A model generated the notes under the pieces. The model did not search any database. It saw only the letters and a list, made by a program, of their open reading frames with translations, and was not told the origin of the DNA. The translations under genes and the position numbers were made by a program. A stretch of DNA of 64,000 bases from Mucilaginibacter sp. PAMC 26640 (GTDB taxonomy: Bacteria; Bacteroidota; Bacteroidia; Sphingobacteriales; Sphingobacteriaceae), in assembly GCA_001596135.1 (NCBI GenBank), contig CP014773.1:3038001-3102000 (forward strand), in the 5' to 3' direction. The stretch's first letter is position 1, and each line of letters starts with the position of its first letter. Below, piece by piece: positions 59,406 through 64,000 of the stretch.

Positions 59406-61304
59406 TTACGCGGACGTTGCTTTCACATCGAGAATTTCGTACATCGAATTATTGCTGATAAACTCAGGAACTGCTTCTTTGATTTTTTTAACGATATCGA
59501 GGTCATTGCCATTTATTAGATCTTCAAGTTCAGCAATAGAGGCTGCAATATTATGCTGCTGATTCGGTGAACAGGAGATTCTGATTTTAGGGTGGTGTGA
59601 CGCGACACTGAGTTCATAATCGTACAACAATTCTTCATATAATTTTTCGCCCGGCCGCAGTCCGGAAAAAATAATCTCGATGTCTTCCCCTGGTACAAGG
59701 CCCGACATCCGAATCATTTTCTGCGCCAGGTCGAATATTTTGACAGGCATGCCCATGTCAAATAACAACACTTGTCCGCCCTGGCCTATAGCACATGCTT
59801 CCATTACCAATTGTACAGCTTCTTTTATGGTCATGAAATAACGCGTAATATCCGGATGAGTTACGGTTACTGCCCGTCCGAGTTCAATCTGACTTTTAAA
59901 GCGTGTTACTACAGAACCATTAGAGCCCAGGACATTACCAAATCTTGTGACAATGAACTTGGTGCTGCAGTCACTTCTATTTAGTGACTGAACATACAGT
60001 TCTGCTATTCTTTTAGTAGCTCCCATGACATTGGTTGGGTTGATCGCTTTATCGGTTGAGATCATTAAAAACTTTTCAACTCCATATTGTATTGAAAGGT
60101 CAGCGGTGTGCTTAGTACCAAAGACATTTGTAAGCACTGCCTCTGCGGGATTATGCTCCATCAGTGGGACATGTTTGTATGCAGCTGCGTGAAAAACAAT
60201 CTCCGGTTTGTATTTTATAAACACTTCTCTCATTCGGTTCAAATTTTGAACGTTAACAATAATTGGTTTCATCATAAAGCCTGAATGCGCGTCTTCTAAT
60301 TCCATTTGCAGCTCATGCAAGGGAGATTCTGCGTTATCACAAAGAACAACGATTGCGGGATGAAAAGTCAACGCTTGACGAACAATTTCAGATCCTATTG
60401 AACCACTCGCACCAGTAATTAATATCCGCTTGTTGGAAAGTTGCATTAATATATTTTGGGTGTCTATGACAATTGGATCACGTTGCAGCAGATCATTGAT
60501 ACTTAAATTTTTTAGCTGTCCTACCTTTAAGCTCTTGTTTGTCAAATCAGCAGACCGGGCGACTTTGACTATACTGATTCCATTATCAATACACCTTTCA
60601 ATAACAGTTTTCTTTGCCGATACGCCTAGGTCCTCTTCCGTAATTACCAATGTTTTTATATTTAGGCGATCCTTTGCTGCCAACAGTGTATTTATATTAA
60701 ATATGTATCTCTGTTCAATGTATTTGTTGGCTTTTTGTGCGCTATCGTCTAAAAAGCCAACTACATAAAATTTTCCATTAGCCTCAATAGCATGTTTAAT
60801 GATGATAGACCCTTTATCTGCTCCGTAGATCACAACAACATCCTTACGATTTTCAGGTCGTTTTTTTAGGTGCGCGAATATTCCTTTAACACCAATACGA
60901 AGCATAACAAGTGCAGTACTTGATAAAGCAAAATTGACAAGCAGAAGTTGATGTCCGAACGTAATTGACTGTGATGCTGCAAACATTAATTTGACCAAAA
61001 TGTCAAAAACAAACCCTGTCGTAAAGACGGCAACGAATATCCGGTATAGATCTGGAATGTTAGAAAAACGCATTACGTTCTTCGGAATTTTCAGCAAATA
61101 AAAAACGATACCAGACAGAATGATGTAAATCGCTATGTACTTTAGGAAACTTTTGTTAAAGATACTGTTAAACCACGCTGGCGGGACGATTAAAAAAGAT
61201 AGAAGAAAACTTAGGGACATAATCATTATATCAATGATCAATACCATCATTTTAGGTAATACACGGCTCGCAAAAAGGGCATTTTTTACATCAGCTTTTT
61301 TCAT
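59406..61304 (-). CDS. PglF/WbpM/CapD-type membrane nucleotide-sugar dehydratase
   Basis: A 632-residue protein. The N-terminal third has four transmembrane helices (MVLIIDIMIMSLSFLLSFLI and others). A first Rossmann-like region (VVIYGADKGSIIIKHAIE) precedes the catalytic SDR domain with GASGSIGSEIVRQA (about 296-309), and STDKAINPTNVMGATKR holds the M-x3-K form of the active site typical of this group. These enzymes make UDP-4-keto-6-deoxy sugars (4,6-dehydration). The product would feed the DegT aminotransferase, whose gene overlaps its start by 4 bases. Confidence 0.9.
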   Translation of the reverse strand: MKKADVKNALFASRVLPKMMVLIIDIMIMSLSFLLSFLIVPPAWFNSIFNKSFLKYIAIYIILSGIVFYLLKIPKNVMRFSNIPDLYRIFVAVFTTGFVFDILVKLMFAASQSITFGHQLLLVNFALSSTALVMLRIGVKGIFAHLKKRPENRKDVVVIYGADKGSIIIKHAIEANGKFYVVGFLDDSAQKANKYIEQRYIFNINTLLAAKDRLNIKTLVITEEDLGVSAKKTVIERCIDNGISIVKVARSADLTNKSLKVGQLKNLSINDLLQRDPIVIDTQNILMQLSNKRILITGASGSIGSEIVRQALTFHPAIVVLCDNAESPLHELQMELEDAHSGFMMKPIIVNVQNLNRMREVFIKYKPEIVFHAAAYKHVPLMEHNPAEAVLTNVFGTKHTADLSIQYGVEKFLMISTDKAINPTNVMGATKRIAELYVQSLNRSDCSTKFIVTRFGNVLGSNGSVVTRFKSQIELGRAVTVTHPDITRYFMTIKEAVQLVMEACAIGQGGQVLLFDMGMPVKIFDLAQKMIRMSGLVPGEDIEIIFSGLRPGEKLYEELLYDYELSVASHHPKIRISCSPNQQHNIAASIAELEDLINGNDLDIVKKIKEAVPEFISNNSMYEILDVKATSA

Positions 61305-62467
61305 TTCGCAGAATTATCAGAAGTACTGAATTTAGAAATGCTTGAAAACGAATGCTCAATGCCTTTGACGACCAATGATCTTTCCTCTACAGTTAGGTTA
61401 GAACCCGAGGGAAGGCAAAGGCCGCGATTAAACAGATCGTCACAAACGCCATCACCATAATATGCGCAATTTTTGAATACCGGCTGCTGGTGCATTGGCT
61501 TCCATAAAAAACGCGTTTCGATATTTTGATCTTGCAGTGCTGCAATAATGGCTTGATTGCTTATTGATCCATCTTCAATTAAAATCGTCGTTAGCCATCT
61601 GTTTGAGTAATAATCTTCAGATGGTTCGTTCTGGAAACTAATTTCAAGGATTTTATTGAGTTTACTTTTGTAATATTCGAAATTAGCCCTTCGCTGAGCA
61701 ACCCGCAGGTCGATGTTTATCAACTGGCCGCGTCCTATACCGGCGCATACATTACTCATCTTATAGTTAAACCCTAGAACCGAATGTTGATAGTAAGGAA
61801 AATCGTCTTTAGCCTGCGTTGCCAAAAATTTGGCCTGTTTAATGATTTCCCGATTTTTTGCCATTAATGCGCCTCCAGCCGATGTGGTGATAATCTTGTT
61901 GCCATTAAAGGAATAAATACCAATATCGCCTAGCGTTCCTAACTTTTGATTTTTATAGCTAGAGCCCAATGCCTCTGCGGCATCTTCTATGATTGGTATT
62001 TCATAGTGTTTTGAAATCGCTATGATCTCGTCCATAGCTGCAGGCATGCCGTATAAGTGAACAACAATGATCGCTTTCGGCTTTTTCCCTTTGCTGATAC
62101 GATCTTTGATGGCAATCTTTAAAAACTCGGGAGATAAGTTCCAGGAATTTACTTCGCTACCTACAAAAACGGGTAGAGCGCCTTGGTAAAGTATTGGGTT
62201 TGCAGAGGCGGAGAAGGTCATCGATTGGCATAATACCTCATCTCCCTTACCGACATTTAACAAAACAAGAGCCAAATGCAAAGCGGCTGTGCCGCTGTTC
62301 AACGCAGCGACATGGCAAGCCCCATCTAAATGTGTTTCTAGGTCTGATTCAAAACCGTCTACATTTGGGCCCAGCGGCGCAATCCAATTACCGTCAAATG
62401 CCTCTTTTATGAACGCTTGTTCCTGACCGCCCATGTGTGGAGAGGAGAGCCATATTTTGTTTCTCAT
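61301..62467 (-). CDS. DegT/DnrJ/EryC1/StrS-family sugar aminotransferase
   Basis: A 388-residue PLP enzyme that transfers an amino group to a keto sugar. Lys191 in SFNGNKIITTSAGG is the PLP-binding lysine; other family signs are LNSGTAALHLAL, EDAAEALGSSY and YKMSNVCAGIGRGQL. The length is normal. It overlaps both neighbours by 4 bases (ATGA-type), showing a tight operon with the dehydratase downstream and the glycosyltransferase upstream. PglE-like: likely makes a 4-amino-4,6-dideoxy sugar. Confidence 0.92.
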   Translation of the reverse strand: MRNKIWLSSPHMGGQEQAFIKEAFDGNWIAPLGPNVDGFESDLETHLDGACHVAALNSGTAALHLALVLLNVGKGDEVLCQSMTFSASANPILYQGALPVFVGSEVNSWNLSPEFLKIAIKDRISKGKKPKAIIVVHLYGMPAAMDEIIAISKHYEIPIIEDAAEALGSSYKNQKLGTLGDIGIYSFNGNKIITTSAGGALMAKNREIIKQAKFLATQAKDDFPYYQHSVLGFNYKMSNVCAGIGRGQLINIDLRVAQRRANFEYYKSKLNKILEISFQNEPSEDYYSNRWLTTILIEDGSISNQAIIAALQDQNIETRFLWKPMHQQPVFKNCAYYGDGVCDDLFNRGLCLPSGSNLTVEERSLVVKGIEHSFSSISKFSTSDNSAK

Positions 62468-63648
62468 TTTTGAAGTTCAATAGTAGGTATAGGTTCATCA
62501 ATCAATCCTGTTGCTGTTTCGGCTCCGTTAAAAAATTCTTTTATCTTGTTCTTTGTAAAATCACCGTATTCTTTTTCGAACCGGGCTACGCTAAACTTTA
62601 TAGCGTGAGCCCTGATATCGTTAGGATTAAACAAATGTGTAGATGACTCAAACCGCTCCACACAATTGACAATGCTTTCTGCTGTTTGCTCATTGAAAAA
62701 AAGTCCTGTTCGCTCTTTGACTACGGTTTCGAGACTTCCGCCTTTACCAAAGGCGAGCACGGGCGTGCCACAAGCCATTGCCTCGATTGGGGCAACCCCA
62801 AAGTCCTCTTTGGCTGCGAACACAAATGCCTTAGCATTCTGCAAAAGCCCAACTAAAGCATTTAACGGCTGGTACCCCATTAACTGGATGTTGGGTGTAG
62901 CTATTTTTTTTAATTTTTCAAATTCCGGCCCGTCGCCTACAATGATCAGCTTCCTGTTTTTCTTTATTTTGAAGGCGCCTACGATTAAGTCAATTCTCTT
63001 GTGATAAACCAGTCTTGAAGCGGTTATATAATAGTCACCTTTCTCCTCTTTTAGGGTGAAGGCATCGATATTAACCGGAGGATAGATGACCTTTGCGTCC
63101 CGGTTGTAGATCTTTTTTATTCTTTTGGCCGTGTAATATGAGTTTGCAATAAAATGGTCTACTCTATTAGCCGATAGTACATCCCATTGCCGCAAATAGT
63201 GGAATATAAGCTTGGTTAGCATACCCTTAATTCCGCGGTTATTGCCAGGTTGCGATAAAAATTGCTGGTATAATTCCCATGCGGGCCTTATCGGGTTATG
63301 CATATAACATATGTGTAATTGCTCCGTATTCGTAAGAATTCCTTTTGCTACGATGAACGAAGACGACAAAATAACATCGTATTCGTTCAAATCGAACTGC
63401 TCGATAGCTATCGGGTAAAATGGAAGGTAGGAACGGTAGATCTTCAGCGCCCAGGGAAATCGTTGTAAAAATGATGTTCTGATATCCGTTTTGCTTAAAG
63501 CAGAACCCGCTATACCCTTTGTATTAAGCAGCAGTGTGTATATAGGTGATGGATATTCCTTATGAATCGATTCCAGTGTGTTTTCCGCCCCGGCTATGGC
63601 TAAAACAAGGTCATGAACAATAGCGGTTTTGTATGGATAGTTAATCAT
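62464..63648 (-). CDS. GT4-family glycosyltransferase
   Basis: A 394-residue GT-B enzyme. The N-domain contains HICYMHNPIRPAWELYQQFL (typical of WbaZ-like mannosyltransferases). The C-domain has LIIVGDGPEFEKLKK and the EX7E-like region DFGVAPIEAMACGTPVLAFG. It probably adds a sugar to the lipid-linked repeat unit of a surface polysaccharide. It overlaps the deacetylase by 8 bases and the aminotransferase by 4. Confidence 0.9.
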   Translation of the reverse strand: MINYPYKTAIVHDLVLAIAGAENTLESIHKEYPSPIYTLLLNTKGIAGSALSKTDIRTSFLQRFPWALKIYRSYLPFYPIAIEQFDLNEYDVILSSSFIVAKGILTNTEQLHICYMHNPIRPAWELYQQFLSQPGNNRGIKGMLTKLIFHYLRQWDVLSANRVDHFIANSYYTAKRIKKIYNRDAKVIYPPVNIDAFTLKEEKGDYYITASRLVYHKRIDLIVGAFKIKKNRKLIIVGDGPEFEKLKKIATPNIQLMGYQPLNALVGLLQNAKAFVFAAKEDFGVAPIEAMACGTPVLAFGKGGSLETVVKERTGLFFNEQTAESIVNCVERFESSTHLFNPNDIRAHAIKFSVARFEKEYGDFTKNKIKEFFNGAETATGLIDEPIPTIELQK

Positions 63649-64000
63649 GATGAGGCAGGTTTACGACTGGTGCTCGCGTCCAGTCAATTATTTTGTCGCA
63701 TGCTGCAACATCCACGAATTCAATACTAGACAGCAATGCCTTAAATTTTTGGCCAGCAGTAGCTGAGCCAATTGTCCGGCGCGTGTCAGCAATGATGGAG
63801 AGGTTCAAAGATGGCTGTTCCCCGTCAAAATCATGTGGATGGAAATAGGCCATATTATAGGGCTGCTTGTTAATTAAGCGTTTCATTACAAACAAGGGAA
63901 AAAGCCGGAAATAGCCACCACCTGAGAAGATGATACGCTTGTTATATATTTTGTAGGTATTTAAAGGAAGTTCTTTTATAGCAAGTCCACCCGACTCAAC
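63641..64000 (-). CDS. polysaccharide deacetylase-like protein, C-terminal part (5' end beyond window)
   Basis: 119 codons remain open to the window edge on the minus strand. They read ESGGLAIKELPL, FSGGGYFRLFPLFVMKRL and YNMAYFHPHDFDGEQP, the C-terminal half of exopolysaccharide deacetylases of the PEP-CTERM/DUF3473 type. The HPHDFD motif is a conserved sign of this group. The catalytic NodB motifs would lie beyond base 64000. It is the most upstream gene of the operon seen here. Confidence 0.75.
   Translation of the reverse strand, partial: VESGGLAIKELPLNTYKIYNKRIIFSGGGYFRLFPLFVMKRLINKQPYNMAYFHPHDFDGEQPSLNLSIIADTRRTIGSATAGQKFKALLSSIEFVDVAACDKIIDWTRAPVVNLPHHD

Overview
The window looks like a chromosomal segment from a Bacteroidota soil or plant-associated bacterium, most likely family Sphingobacteriaceae (Mucilaginibacter/Pedobacter-like). 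The basis is a type IX secretion C-terminal tail on one exoenzyme, a CusA-TolC fusion, GH51/GH43/esterase arabinoxylan enzymes, TAnnTTTG-type -7 boxes, and weak Shine-Dalgarno sites. No rRNA, complete tRNA or CRISPR array was seen.

Layout. 1-4.1 kb: the 3' end of an RND metal-efflux operon (CusA-TolC fusion with a one-base frameshift, CusB-type adaptor, small lipoprotein). 4.1-14.1 kb: exoenzymes (PQQ-type sugar dehydrogenase with PA14 and T9SS tail, CE1-like esterase, GH51 arabinofuranosidase, two GH43 enzymes) around a divergent promoter region carrying three inverted repeats. 14.5-21.5 kb: DUF4260 protein, a very large hybrid histidine kinase, DUF1810 protein, an Fpg/Nei glycosylase without zinc-finger cysteines, and a cupin-like protein.

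21.8-31.24 kb: a mobile defence island. It is bounded by about 91-bp repeats that contain a tRNA-Ser-like 3' end next to a decayed tyrosine recombinase. It carries a RES-domain protein, a 1578-residue trypsin-STAND NTPase fusion, a metallo-beta-lactamase-fold hydrolase, and a convergent operon of a small unknown protein, a pentapeptide-repeat protein and a TIR protein. The protease/STAND/MBL combination resembles AVAST (Avs) type 1, but here the protease and STAND are one chain. This is the best candidate for an undescribed system.

31.2-41 kb: DedA-rhodanese gene (frameshifted), a decayed conserved protein, Crp/Fnr regulator, amidase, relics of a hydrolase and a CusB-like adaptor, a P1B-4 metal ATPase, and the selenouridine genes mnmH-selD. 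41-50.7 kb: a decay zone with a rhodanese, DUF748/AsmA protein, broken histidine kinase, MFS transporter split by an amber codon, 2-hydroxyacid dehydrogenase, relics of AraC and serine hydrolase genes, a truncated duplicate of the Fpg gene, and an intact Gfo/Idh/MocA gene whose leader also occurs as a relic 7 kb upstream. 51-54 kb: an IS630-like and an IS3-like element side by side. 54-57.4 kb: AT-rich accessory DNA with small unknown genes. 57.8-64 kb: minus-strand surface-polysaccharide operon (deacetylase, GT4, DegT aminotransferase, PglF/CapD-type dehydratase, FAD/NAD(P)-binding protein).

Many broken genes differ from an intact frame by a single base. That could be real decay around mobile DNA or uncorrected sequencing indels; reads would decide. 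Domain names and roles come from motifs read by eye, not from database searches.
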